A stretch of DNA of 13,121 bases from JBMNTU01 sp050945895 (lineage in GTDB: Bacteria; Bacillota; Clostridia; Christensenellales; Christensenellaceae). Both the position numbers and the translations under genes were made by a program. The stretch spans positions 1-13,121 of the forward strand of contig JBMNTU010000064.1 in NCBI GenBank assembly GCA_050945895.1, read 5' to 3'. Under the pieces are notes generated by a model. It searched no databases, was not told where the DNA came from, and saw nothing but the letters and a program-made list of their open reading frames with translations. Shown piece by piece: positions 1 through 6,705 of this stretch. Every line of letters begins with the position of its first letter. The stretch's first letter is position 1.

Positions 1-145
1 CCTTCCACAACGGAATTCTTAATTAACTTCGGTGATTGAGGGTGCTGTATATTTTCGTGACCAAACGCTGTACTTTTCAGTTGACAAACACAATGAGGAG
101 GTCAAAAATACGGATGTTTTTTATAGGAAGAAGTATGTAAAATAA
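1..145 (+). pseudogene. 3' remnant of an unidentified coding sequence, apparently frameshifted
   Basis: Reading the frame that ends with TAA at 143-145 gives about 40 residues of protein-like sequence ending YRKKYVK, but a stop at 20-22 closes it upstream. A second frame starting at base 1 (PSTTEFLINFGD) is open to a TGA at 37-39. Joining the two by a one-base shift near 36-38 would give a continuous C-terminal segment, which suggests a decayed or miscalled gene end. A stand-alone ORF from GTG at 32 is possible, but no Shine-Dalgarno site precedes it. I do not recognise a family, and the rest of the gene, if any, lies outside the window. Confidence 0.3.
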
Positions 146-160
146 CGGTTAATAACGGTT
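141..160. repeat. Tandem 10-bp direct repeat (AATAACGGTT x2)
   Basis: Two perfect adjacent copies of AATAACGGTT. The second copy runs into the -35 element of the lipoprotein promoter and also starts a dyad, AACGG-TTG-CCGTT (154-166). Its position makes it a candidate operator, but no regulator is identified here. Confidence 0.6.
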
Positions 161-187
161 GCCGTTTGCGGGCTGTTTCGATATAAT
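159..187 (+). promoter_or_regulatory. Predicted sigma-A-type promoter of the lipoprotein gene
   Basis: TTGCCG at 159-164 and a perfect TATAAT at 182-187 are separated by 17 bases. Transcription would begin near 194, leaving a 5' leader of roughly 70 bases before the ATG at 267. Confidence 0.6.
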
Positions 188-266
188 GGCATAGGTATAA
201 ACCGAAAAAGCCTGGACACTGTATGGCGGGCAACAGATTTTTGAATAAAGCGAAAGCAGGGGGAAA

Positions 267-920
267 ATGAAAAAAAGCATTGTTTTATTGGCGGCAGCAT
301 GCCTGGCGTTTACGGCAATTATGGCGGGCTGCAGCGGAATGACGGAAGAGGAAGCGGCGCAGCTTGTTGGCAGGTGGCAGAGCGCAAACGATGAAAAATG
401 CTTTTACGAGCTGGGCGCCGACGGAACGGCGCAGCTGTATTACGGCAGCCGGTTGATTGACGATGGGGGAAGCTATGAAACGAGCGGCAACGGCATAATA
501 ATCACGGATGCCAAGGGCAGCGAGGAAGAGCTTGCATTTTTGGACGGGCAGCTGATGGATAAAAAGGGGGAAGAACTGCGCTACCGAAAGGACGCACGCC
601 AGGTGCTGAGCGAAGAAGAGGCAGACGAGGTAAAAAAGCAGCTTGCGGGGCAGTGGGTGCGCCAAAAAGAAACGACGAACGACGAAAGCAGTTACGATTC
701 TTATTTTGTGTTTAACGACGACGGCACGGTGGATTATTTCCTCATAAACCTTGAAACGGATGACGATTATCTCAGCCAAAAGGCGTTCGACTATGAAATA
801 GCCCCGTATGGGCTGGTGCTTTACGGTATCAAGCAGGAGGACGTCGTTGTGCTTCAAATAGACGGCGACCGGCTTGTTAATACGGCGGCCGGCGACCTTG
901 CGATGTTTCAAAGAAAATAA
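267..920 (+). CDS. Predicted lipoprotein with two lipocalin-like repeats
   Basis: The product has 217 residues. An n-region (MKKS) and a hydrophobic stretch at 5-21 end in MAG-C22, a lipobox, so it should be lipidated at Cys22 and held on the outer face of the membrane. The mature part is an internal duplication. Residues about 26-108 begin TEEEA...LVGRW, and 115-217 begin SEEEA...LAGQW. Each continues with an F/Y-x-x-DGT strand and ends in a short L-DG-L...F/YR-K segment. This resembles the small beta-barrel (lipocalin-like) lipoproteins common in Clostridia; that fold is inferred, not shown. A purine-rich ribosome site, AGGGGG (258-263), lies only 3 bases before the ATG. No terminator is visible after it, and the promoter of the aro operon follows within 10 bases. 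Function is unknown; it need not be related to aromatic synthesis. Confidence 0.85.
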   Translation: MKKSIVLLAAACLAFTAIMAGCSGMTEEEAAQLVGRWQSANDEKCFYELGADGTAQLYYGSRLIDDGGSYETSGNGIIITDAKGSEEELAFLDGQLMDKKGEELRYRKDARQVLSEEEADEVKKQLAGQWVRQKETTNDESSYDSYFVFNDDGTVDYFLINLETDDDYLSQKAFDYEIAPYGLVLYGIKQEDVVVLQIDGDRLVNTAAGDLAMFQRK

Positions 921-925
921 AAGCG

Positions 926-954
926 TTGTAATACAAGAAAACTTGATGTATAAT
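926..954 (+). promoter_or_regulatory. Predicted promoter of the aromatic amino acid operon
   Basis: TTGTAA (926-931), a 17-base spacer and a perfect TATAAT (949-954) place the start of transcription near 961. The -35 element lies inside an 11-base dyad, TTGTA-A-TACAA (926-936), which could be an operator or chance. The transcript would carry the leader peptide and attenuator before aroF. Confidence 0.7.
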
Positions 955-986
955 ATTTATAGTAAAAAACGATAAGGAACAAAAAA

Positions 987-1079
987 ATGGAAAACAGACA
1001 GGTACGATTTATTAATGGCTTTACGTTTAGCGGTTTCTACTTTAGCCGCTACGGTTTTGTATTGCCCAAATCTGCCTAG
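987..1079 (+). CDS. Phe/Tyr-rich leader peptide of the aro-phe operon
   Basis: This 30-residue ORF (ATG 987, TAG 1077-1079) has a ribosome site AAGGAA at 974-979, 7 bases before the start. Phe stands at residues 8, 12, 14, 17, 19 and 24 and Tyr at 18 and 22, so 8 of 30 residues are aromatic and are concentrated from residue 12 to 24. It starts about 26 bases after the predicted transcription start and ends 34 bases before an intrinsic terminator, the geometry of classical amino acid attenuators such as pheA and pheST leaders of enterobacteria. The peptide itself is expected to have no function apart from its translation. When charged tRNA-Phe is scarce, ribosomes should stall in the Phe-rich segment and allow readthrough into aroF. 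There is no Trp codon, so Phe (with Tyr second) is the likely signal. I am confident of the ORF and composition; the mechanism is inferred. Confidence 0.85.
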   Translation: MENRQVRFINGFTFSGFYFSRYGFVLPKSA

Positions 1080-1128
1080 CTCGTTATCCGTTTTGAATGA
1101 GTACCGTATAAACAAAACCGCAGGCAGA
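1050..1128 (+). promoter_or_regulatory. Antiterminator pairings of the Phe attenuator
   Basis: Several segments can pair with the 5' arm of the terminator and so exclude it. (A) 1052-1060 is perfectly complementary to 1112-1120 (CGGTTTTGT with ACAAAACCG). (B) 1071-1077 is perfectly complementary to 1122-1128 (TCTGCCT with AGGCAGA), and the helix can be extended across a bulged A1078 by G1079-C1121 and C1080-G1120. A further pairing, 1050-1055 with 1103-1108 (TACGGT with ACCGTA), competes with A and would free the terminator arm. Segment B overlaps the leader stop codon, so a ribosome reaching the stop would mask it, while one stalled even at the last Phe codon (1056) would probably leave it free. 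The pairings are seen directly; which one acts in vivo is inference. Confidence 0.7.
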
Positions 1129-1144
1129 GGGCTTGCGGTTTTTT
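1114..1144 (+). terminator. Intrinsic terminator (attenuator) before aroF
   Basis: Bases 1114-1125 (AAAACCGCAGGC) pair with 1131-1142 in a 12-bp stem with one G-U pair and a 5-base loop (AGAGG), followed by a U-rich run ending at 1144. It lies between the leader ORF and aroF, so it can act only as a conditional terminator of the operon. Confidence 0.88.
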
Positions 1145-1190
1145 ATCTGTTTTGAAAAAACTATTTTGGAATAAAGGAAAGGTGAAAAAA

Positions 1191-2192
1191 ATGATCGTTG
1201 TAATGCAGCAAACGGCCCAAAAGGGCGAAATCGAAGACGTAAAAAATGCGTTGGTTCAAAAAGGCATGCAGGTACAGGAAAACGCAGGCGTAGAATGTAC
1301 GGTGCTGGGCGTTTTGGGGGACACCTACACGGTAGACAAGGAGCTTGTCGGGCTTATGGCAGGCGTAGAGCGCGTCGTTTCCGTACAGGAGCCGTATAAA
1401 AAAGCCAACCGCAAGTTCCATCCGGACGATACGGTTATCGAGGCAGACGGCCGAAAAATTGGAGGAGGAAGCTTTGCCGTTATTGCTGGGCCGTGCTCGG
1501 TAGAATCTTCCGGACAGCTATTGAGCATAGCAAACAGCGTAAACGGGTCGGGCGCAACATTTCTGCGCGGCGGCGCGTTCAAGCCCCGCTCTTCTCCGTA
1601 TTCGTTCCAGGGGCTGGGCGAAACGGGGCTGGATATTTTAAAGGGCGTGCGCGAGGTTACGGGCATTCCGTTTGTTACGGAAATTATGTCTCCCAAGCAT
1701 GTAGAGATGTTTGCGGACAGCGCGGACATCATACAGGTCGGCGCGCGAAACATGCAAAACTTCGACCTGCTCAAAGAGCTGGGGCAGGCGGGGCGTCCCA
1801 TTCTTTTGAAGCGCGGGCTTTCGAGCACGGTGGAGGAATGGCTGATGAGCGCCGAATATATTATTTCTGCCGGAAATGAAGACGTTATTCTGTGTGAGCG
1901 CGGGATTCGCACGTTCGAAACATATACCCGCAACACGCTGGATATTTCCGCTATTCCCGCAATCAAAAAGCTTTCGCATCTTCCGGTGGTGGTTGACCCA
2001 AGCCATGCCTCCGGGTTATCATACATGGTAGAATCCCTTTCGCTGGCGGCGGTTGCCGCAGGTGCAGACGGGCTGATGATAGAGGTGCACAACGACCCCA
2101 AGCATGCGCTGTGCGACGGTGCACAATCCATAACGCCCGAACAGTTCGGGCAAATGATGCATAAGGTGCACGCGCTGCGGGCAGTCGTTTAA
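1191..2192 (+). CDS. aroF: 3-deoxy-D-arabino-heptulosonate 7-phosphate (DAHP) synthase
   Basis: Condenses phosphoenolpyruvate with erythrose 4-phosphate, the first step of the shikimate pathway, in the cytoplasm. The 333-residue product is of the Thermotoga/Bacillus (AroA-I beta) type. Residues 1-~65 form a small ferredoxin/ACT-like regulatory domain (MIVVMQQ start), and 90-333 the TIM barrel. Visible motifs are AGPCSVES (99-106), LRGGAFKPR (125-133), MSPKH (166-170), VGARNMQN (183-190), LLKRG (205-209), PSHASG (270-275) and GLMIEVH (294-300). Likely metal ligands are C102, H272, E298 and D309. The N-terminal domain is where family members bind Tyr or Phe for feedback inhibition, so control is likely both by attenuation and allostery. 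I chose ATG 1191 because AAAGGAAAGG lies just upstream and its length and motif spacing fit the family. A TTG in frame at 1152 has no such support and lies next to the terminator. It is 24 bases from aroB. Confidence 0.97.
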   Translation: MIVVMQQTAQKGEIEDVKNALVQKGMQVQENAGVECTVLGVLGDTYTVDKELVGLMAGVERVVSVQEPYKKANRKFHPDDTVIEADGRKIGGGSFAVIAGPCSVESSGQLLSIANSVNGSGATFLRGGAFKPRSSPYSFQGLGETGLDILKGVREVTGIPFVTEIMSPKHVEMFADSADIIQVGARNMQNFDLLKELGQAGRPILLKRGLSSTVEEWLMSAEYIISAGNEDVILCERGIRTFETYTRNTLDISAIPAIKKLSHLPVVVDPSHASGLSYMVESLSLAAVAAGADGLMIEVHNDPKHALCDGAQSITPEQFGQMMHKVHALRAVV

Positions 2193-2216
2193 AGAGGACA
2201 GAAAGGATTTTCCTAT

Positions 2217-3260
2217 ATGCAAAAGGTTCGTGTAGAAGCGCAAAACGGCAGCTACGATATTCTGATCGGGAAAAACCTGCTTCCGCCCCAAATTGCGCAA
2301 GATTATAATAGCTATGCCGTCATAACCGATCAGAACGTGAACGAGCAGTATGGGCATATCTTTCCGGGCAAGGGAATAGAAGCGCGGGGGCGCGGCGTTT
2401 GCATCATCGACCCGGGCGAATATTCCAAAACGCTCAAAACGCTGGAAACCGTGTACGAAGAAATGCTGCTGATGGGAATTGACAGGAAGGGCGCGGTGTT
2501 TGCGTTTGGCGGAGGCGTTGTGGGCGACCTTGCGGGGTTTGCCGCGGCAACGTATATGCGCGGCATCGACTATGTGCAGGTGCCGACGACGCTGCTGGCA
2601 ATGGTAGACAGCTCGGTGGGCGGAAAGGTTGCAGTAAATATTGCATCCGGCAAGAATATGGCGGGCGCTTTCTACCAGCCAAAGCAGGTCATCATCGACA
2701 CGGGCACGCTGGCAACGCTCGATAAAAGGCAATATGCGGCGGGCATGGCGGAAGTGATAAAATACGCATTTATTGCGGACGGCGTCCTCTATAAAACGTT
2801 GCAGGACGGACATTTCAAAATTGAAGATATAATCGAACGGTGCGTGCGCATAAAGGCCGGCTATGTGCAAAAAGACCCGTTTGACAAAGGCGAGCGCATG
2901 CAACTCAACTATGGCCACACGATTGGCCACGCCATCGAAAAAGAGGCCGGGTATGGCAAGCTCCTGCACGGCGAGGCCGTTGCAATCGGCATGGTGCTGG
3001 CGGCAAGGCTGGGCGAAGCGCTGGGCATATCGCCCAACGGGCTAGAGGCCGAAACGGTAAATATCCTGCAGAAATATGGCCTGCCGTCGAGTGCGCCCAA
3101 AGAAGTTTTGGATGCCGCGCTCTTAAAGCTCGGGCACGATAAAAAAGCGGAAAACGGGGAAGTGAATTTTGTTTTGATCGACAAAATCGGCCATGCAATC
3201 GTCCAAAAGCTGTCTCCCGATACAATCCGAAATACGCTGACGGCGGGAGGAAGCCTATGA
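2217..3260 (+). CDS. aroB: 3-dehydroquinate synthase
   Basis: Converts DAHP to 3-dehydroquinate using NAD+ and a divalent metal, the second pathway step. At 347 residues it has normal length. The NAD-binding motif is GGGVVGDLAGF (98-108), followed by VPTTLLAMVDSSVGGK (122-137), the substrate/NAD loop. Expected metal ligands are E179 (GMAEVIK), H234 (NYGHTIGHAIE) and H251 (LLHGEAVAIGM). The ATG at 2217 is preceded by GAAAGGA (2201-2207). The gene end overlaps aroA by 4 bases (ATGA), so the two are probably translationally coupled. The product feeds a dehydratase (AroD/AroQ) that is not encoded in this window. Confidence 0.97.
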   Translation: MQKVRVEAQNGSYDILIGKNLLPPQIAQDYNSYAVITDQNVNEQYGHIFPGKGIEARGRGVCIIDPGEYSKTLKTLETVYEEMLLMGIDRKGAVFAFGGGVVGDLAGFAAATYMRGIDYVQVPTTLLAMVDSSVGGKVAVNIASGKNMAGAFYQPKQVIIDTGTLATLDKRQYAAGMAEVIKYAFIADGVLYKTLQDGHFKIEDIIERCVRIKAGYVQKDPFDKGERMQLNYGHTIGHAIEKEAGYGKLLHGEAVAIGMVLAARLGEALGISPNGLEAETVNILQKYGLPSSAPKEVLDAALLKLGHDKKAENGEVNFVLIDKIGHAIVQKLSPDTIRNTLTAGGSL

Positions 3261-4513
3261 AAATCATCCATCCGTCCCAACTGAACGGCAGGTTAAAAAT
3301 ACAACCGTCTAAAAGCGTCTGCCACCGCGCGCTTATTTGTGCGGCGCTTTCGGGCGGAACGTCGCGCATACGCAATGTGGCGCTTTCGGAGGATATTTCG
3401 GCAACGCTGGGTGCGCTTGTGCAAATGGGGCTGATGGATTTCCGTATGGAAGCAGACACTTGCATCGTCAGCGGCGGTAAAGCGGATGGAAAAAGCGGCG
3501 CGGCAATTGACTGCGGGGAGTCTGGATCGACGCTGCGTTTTTTATTGCCGCTGGGGCTGGACGGCGTTGCCAGGACATTTACCGGCGCGGCAAGGCTAAT
3601 GGAGCGGCCGATGGAGCCGTACGAAAAACTGTTTGCCGGCATGGGGTACAAAAAAACGGCGGAGGGAATCGCTGTTTCGGGCAGGCTGGCTGCAGGAGGG
3701 TACCGCCTGCGCGGGGATGTTTCCTCGCAGTTTATCTCGGGGCTGCTTTTCAAGCTGCCGCTGCTGGGCGGAAATTCGGTAATCGAGGTTACCAGCCCGC
3801 TTGAATCGCGCCAATATATTGAAATTACGCGGCAGGTGCAAAGCGCTTTTGGCATAAAAAGCACGTGGAACGGGCAAAGCATTATGGTTGCCGGAAACCA
3901 AGCCTATACGCCGCAGGATTTTACTGTGGAGGGCGATTTTTCGCACGCGGCGTTCTTTGCGGTTGCGGCGGCAATCGGCGGAGACGTTACGCTGACCGGC
4001 CTCGACCCAAATTCGACGCAGGGAGACAAAGCGCTGCTTGGTATTCTGGACGTTATGGGCGCGGATGTATCGTGGGCGGCGGACGGTGCGGTACGCATAC
4101 GGGCGGCGGGGCTCAAGCCTGTCGATATCGACGTTTCGGAAATTCCGGACACAGTGCCCGCGCTTTGCGTGCTGCTGTGTGCGGCGCAGGGCAGAAGCAG
4201 GCTTTACAACGCGGCGCGCCTGCGCTATAAGGAAAGCGACCGGCTGTCTGCAATGGCAGACGAGCTTACGAAACTGGGCGCGGATATCACAGAATACGAA
4301 GACAGTCTGGTAATAAACGGAAGCGGCGGCCTTTTGGGCGGCGAAGTCTGCTCGCACAACGACCACCGCGTAGCCATGGCGCTGACGGCCGCAAGCGTTT
4401 TATGCAAGGAAGATATTGTGTTAGACGGGGCAATGTGCGTGCGCAAATCGGCGCCGGCGTTTTACGAAGAGTTTGCATCCCTCGGCGGCAATGTAGAGAG
4501 GAGTCAGAAATGA
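3257..4513 (+). CDS. aroA: 3-phosphoshikimate 1-carboxyvinyltransferase (EPSP synthase)
   Basis: Transfers the enolpyruvyl group of phosphoenolpyruvate to shikimate 3-phosphate. The 418-residue product shows the family landmarks: PSKS (17-20) with R24, the substrate loop CGESGSTLRF (86-95), ERPMEPY (116-122), SSQFISGLL (156-164), EIPDTVPAL (295-303) with catalytic D298, RYKESDR (323-329), HNDHRVAMA (367-375) and C-terminal VRKSAP (395-400). The small-residue position corresponding to the glyphosate-determining Gly of E. coli is Gly90 here, by motif alignment, so the enzyme would be expected to be of the sensitive kind; this is inference only. It overlaps aroB by 4 bases upstream and aroC by 4 bases downstream. 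No sign of truncation. Confidence 0.97.
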   Translation: MKIIHPSQLNGRLKIQPSKSVCHRALICAALSGGTSRIRNVALSEDISATLGALVQMGLMDFRMEADTCIVSGGKADGKSGAAIDCGESGSTLRFLLPLGLDGVARTFTGAARLMERPMEPYEKLFAGMGYKKTAEGIAVSGRLAAGGYRLRGDVSSQFISGLLFKLPLLGGNSVIEVTSPLESRQYIEITRQVQSAFGIKSTWNGQSIMVAGNQAYTPQDFTVEGDFSHAAFFAVAAAIGGDVTLTGLDPNSTQGDKALLGILDVMGADVSWAADGAVRIRAAGLKPVDIDVSEIPDTVPALCVLLCAAQGRSRLYNAARLRYKESDRLSAMADELTKLGADITEYEDSLVINGSGGLLGGEVCSHNDHRVAMALTAASVLCKEDIVLDGAMCVRKSAPAFYEEFASLGGNVERSQK

Positions 4514-5592
4514 ATGTGTTCGGCAAGAACTACAGGGTAGAGATATTCGGCGAATCGCACGCGCGGGCCGTGGGCGCGGTAATCGACGGTATTCCGGCGG
4601 GGTTTACGATCGACATGCATGCGCTTTCGGAGGCAATGGCGCGGCGCGCCCCCGGAAAGATGGACGGCTCGACGCAGCGGCAGGAGGACGATAAGGTAGA
4701 GATTCTTTGCGGCCTGCTGAACAACGTTGCCACAGGCGCGCCGCTATGCGGCGTAATCTACAACAAAGATACCCGCTCGGCCGATTATAGCCGCACAGCG
4801 GGCATCATGCGCCCCGGCCATGCAGACCATACGGGCTATATCAAGTTTGACGGGCAGAACGACATCCGCGGCGGCGGGCATTTTTCGGGCAGGCTGACTG
4901 CGCCGCTGGTTTTTGCGGGAAGCATAGCGCGCCAATACCTTGCGCAAAAAGGAATGGTAATCGGCGCGCATATCCTGCGCGTGGCAGATGTGGAAGACAT
5001 ACCGCTTGGTTGGATAGACGCGAACGGCGCGCGTATGCTGGAGGAGAAGGATTTTCCGGTGTTAAGCGACAACGCGGGGCAACAGATGCAAGAGCGCATC
5101 CGGCAGGCGGCGGAAGAAGACGATTCGGTGGGCGGCGTTGTAGAATGCGCCATATCGGGCGCCGCAGTCGGAATGGGCGAACCGTTCTTTTGGAGCGTGG
5201 AAAGCGCATTGTCGCAAATGATGTTTTCTATTCCCGCAGTCAAGGGCATAGAGTTTGGAGACGGGTTCAAAATGGCCGAAATGAAAGGCTCGGAGGCAAA
5301 TGACGCGCTGTTTGTGGAAGGGATGCACCTCGCCTACAAAACCAACCACAACGGCGGGCTGCTGGGCGGAATAACGAACGGGATGCCCATATTGTTCCGC
5401 GTTGCCATAAAGCCCACGGCGTCCATCGGCAAGCCGCAGGATACGGTGGATATACGAAAAATGGAAAACACGCAAATCAAAATAGAAGGCAGGCACGACA
5501 GCTGCATCGTGCCCCGGGCTGTAGAGGTAGTAAAAGCCGCCGCAGCAATTGTAATGATGGATCTTTACCTCGAAAAGGAGAAGGCAAAATAG
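4510..5592 (+). CDS. aroC: Chorismate synthase
   Basis: Makes chorismate from EPSP by a 1,4-elimination that needs reduced FMN; it is the last common step for Phe, Tyr, Trp and folate. The 360-residue product begins MNVFGKNYRVEIFGESH and carries GESHARAVGAVIDGIP (14-29), RRAPGK (45-50), RPGHADHTGY (101-110), RGGGHFSGRLTAP (120-132), NHNGGLLGGITNGMPI (279-294) and GRHDSCIVPRA (327-337). The HFSGRLTA version of the FMN loop is the variant I know from Clostridia and Bacteroidetes. The open frame extends upstream to 4402 inside aroA, but ATG 4510 is right: it overlaps the aroA stop as ATGA, follows GAGAGGAG, and starts the conserved N-terminus. The stop TAG abuts the pheA ATG directly. Confidence 0.97.
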   Translation: MNVFGKNYRVEIFGESHARAVGAVIDGIPAGFTIDMHALSEAMARRAPGKMDGSTQRQEDDKVEILCGLLNNVATGAPLCGVIYNKDTRSADYSRTAGIMRPGHADHTGYIKFDGQNDIRGGGHFSGRLTAPLVFAGSIARQYLAQKGMVIGAHILRVADVEDIPLGWIDANGARMLEEKDFPVLSDNAGQQMQERIRQAAEEDDSVGGVVECAISGAAVGMGEPFFWSVESALSQMMFSIPAVKGIEFGDGFKMAEMKGSEANDALFVEGMHLAYKTNHNGGLLGGITNGMPILFRVAIKPTASIGKPQDTVDIRKMENTQIKIEGRHDSCIVPRAVEVVKAAAAIVMMDLYLEKEKAK

Positions 5593-6705
5593 ATGGATGA
5601 GCTGGAAAAACTGCGCAAACAGATCGACGAGACAGACGAAAAGCTGCTGGGTGCGTTTGTTAAGCGGCTGGAAATTGCCGAAGGCGTGGCGCGCTACAAA
5701 ATTGACCGCAATAAGCCGGTGTTTGACGCTGCAAGAGAGGAAGAAGTACTGAAAAAGCGGGAACAAATGGCGGGCGACCCGGCCCTTGCAAAGGATGTGC
5801 GCAGGCTGTTTATATTGCTGATGAGCATAAGCCGGGCGCGCCAGCAGGCTCTGATCAACCGGCAGTCGGAAAAAAGCAGACGGCAGGCGCACAGCGTGGC
5901 TGGGGCAATCGCGTTTTGCGGCATTCCGGGGGCGTACGCGCACCAGGCGCTTACAGATGTGTTTGGGATGGATGCAAACGCCATGGCGCTGGGCTCGTTC
6001 GAAGAAGTGTTTTCGGCTGTGGCAGACGGCCGCGCGGCGTGCGGCGTGCTCCCCATAGAAAATTCCCATGCGGGAAGCGTGCTGCGCGTGTACGACCTGC
6101 TGGACGAATATCCGCTTTATATCACGGGTGAATACCTCCTGAAAATCGAACATGCGCTGTTGGCCAAAAGAGGGACGGCCCTTTCGGATATCCGCAAGGT
6201 CTATTCGCACGAGCAGGCGCTTTCGCAGTGCGCGGAATACCTTGCTGCGCACAAAGGCTGGGAGCTTGTTCCGTATTACAATACTGCCGCCGCCGCAAAA
6301 TTTGTTGCGCAAAGCGAAGATAAGTCCGCGGCTGCAATTGCCAGCCGCTATGCAGGCGAATTGTACGGCCTAAACGTGCTGGAGGACGGCATCAACACCA
6401 GCAGCGAAAACGCGACGCGCTTTATTCTGCTTTCCAAAGAAATGCAGGAAAAACCGGTCGCGAAAAAAGCGTCCATACGGTTTTCGCTCGAACACAAGGC
6501 AGGTTCTTTGCAGCGCGCGCTGGCGCATTTTGCAGAATACGGGCTGAATATGGTAAAAATCGAATCGCGGCCCATGCCCGGGCGCAGCTTCGAATACATT
6601 TTTTATGTAGACTTTGAAGGCAAAGACGTCAGCGAGGCTGTGCGCGGCGCGCTGGAAGACGCGGGCGGCGTGCTGCGGGAGCCGCGCATCCTGGGGGTCT
6701 ATTGA
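5593..6705 (+). CDS. pheA: Bifunctional chorismate mutase / prephenate dehydratase (P-protein)
   Basis: Converts chorismate to prephenate and then to phenylpyruvate, committing carbon to phenylalanine. It has 370 residues in three domains. Residues 1-~90 are an AroQ-type chorismate mutase (LRKQIDETDEKLL at 7-19; likely site residues R8, R25, K36, R48, E49). Residues ~104-282 are prephenate dehydratase (GIPGAYAHQA 110-119, GVLPIENSHAGSV 151-163, YSHEQAL 204-210, NATRFILLS 273-281 with the TRF catalytic motif). Residues ~292-370 are an ACT domain with AGSL (303-306) and ESRP (324-327), the Phe-binding signatures, so Phe feedback inhibition is expected. It starts immediately after the aroC stop; AAAAGGAGAAGG at the end of aroC serves as its ribosome site. 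Its presence explains why the operon leader senses Phe. Confidence 0.97.
   Translation: MDELEKLRKQIDETDEKLLGAFVKRLEIAEGVARYKIDRNKPVFDAAREEEVLKKREQMAGDPALAKDVRRLFILLMSISRARQQALINRQSEKSRRQAHSVAGAIAFCGIPGAYAHQALTDVFGMDANAMALGSFEEVFSAVADGRAACGVLPIENSHAGSVLRVYDLLDEYPLYITGEYLLKIEHALLAKRGTALSDIRKVYSHEQALSQCAEYLAAHKGWELVPYYNTAAAAKFVAQSEDKSAAAIASRYAGELYGLNVLEDGINTSSENATRFILLSKEMQEKPVAKKASIRFSLEHKAGSLQRALAHFAEYGLNMVKIESRPMPGRSFEYIFYVDFEGKDVSEAVRGALEDAGGVLREPRILGVY

Noticed and set aside
961..1190. T-box riboswitch before aroF
   Set aside because: No T-box consensus or long Stem I region; only about 230 bases from the predicted start to aroF, and the Phe-rich ORF with terminator explains the region better.
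1152..1190. Upstream TTG start for aroF
   Set aside because: It lies in the tail of the terminator without a ribosome site; ATG 1191 has AAAGGAAAGG upstream and gives the conserved N-terminus and motif spacing.
4402..4509. Extended aroC N-terminus from within aroA
   Set aside because: The extra 36 residues read aroA in another frame and are not part of chorismate synthase; ATG 4510 overlaps the aroA stop and begins the conserved sequence.
2019..6312. Long open frames on the - strand opposite aroB, aroA, aroC and pheA (for example 2019-2969, 2905-3882, 5062-6312)
   Set aside because: They are low-complexity, Arg/His/Cys/Ser-rich shadows of strongly conserved genes, without ribosome sites or known motifs.
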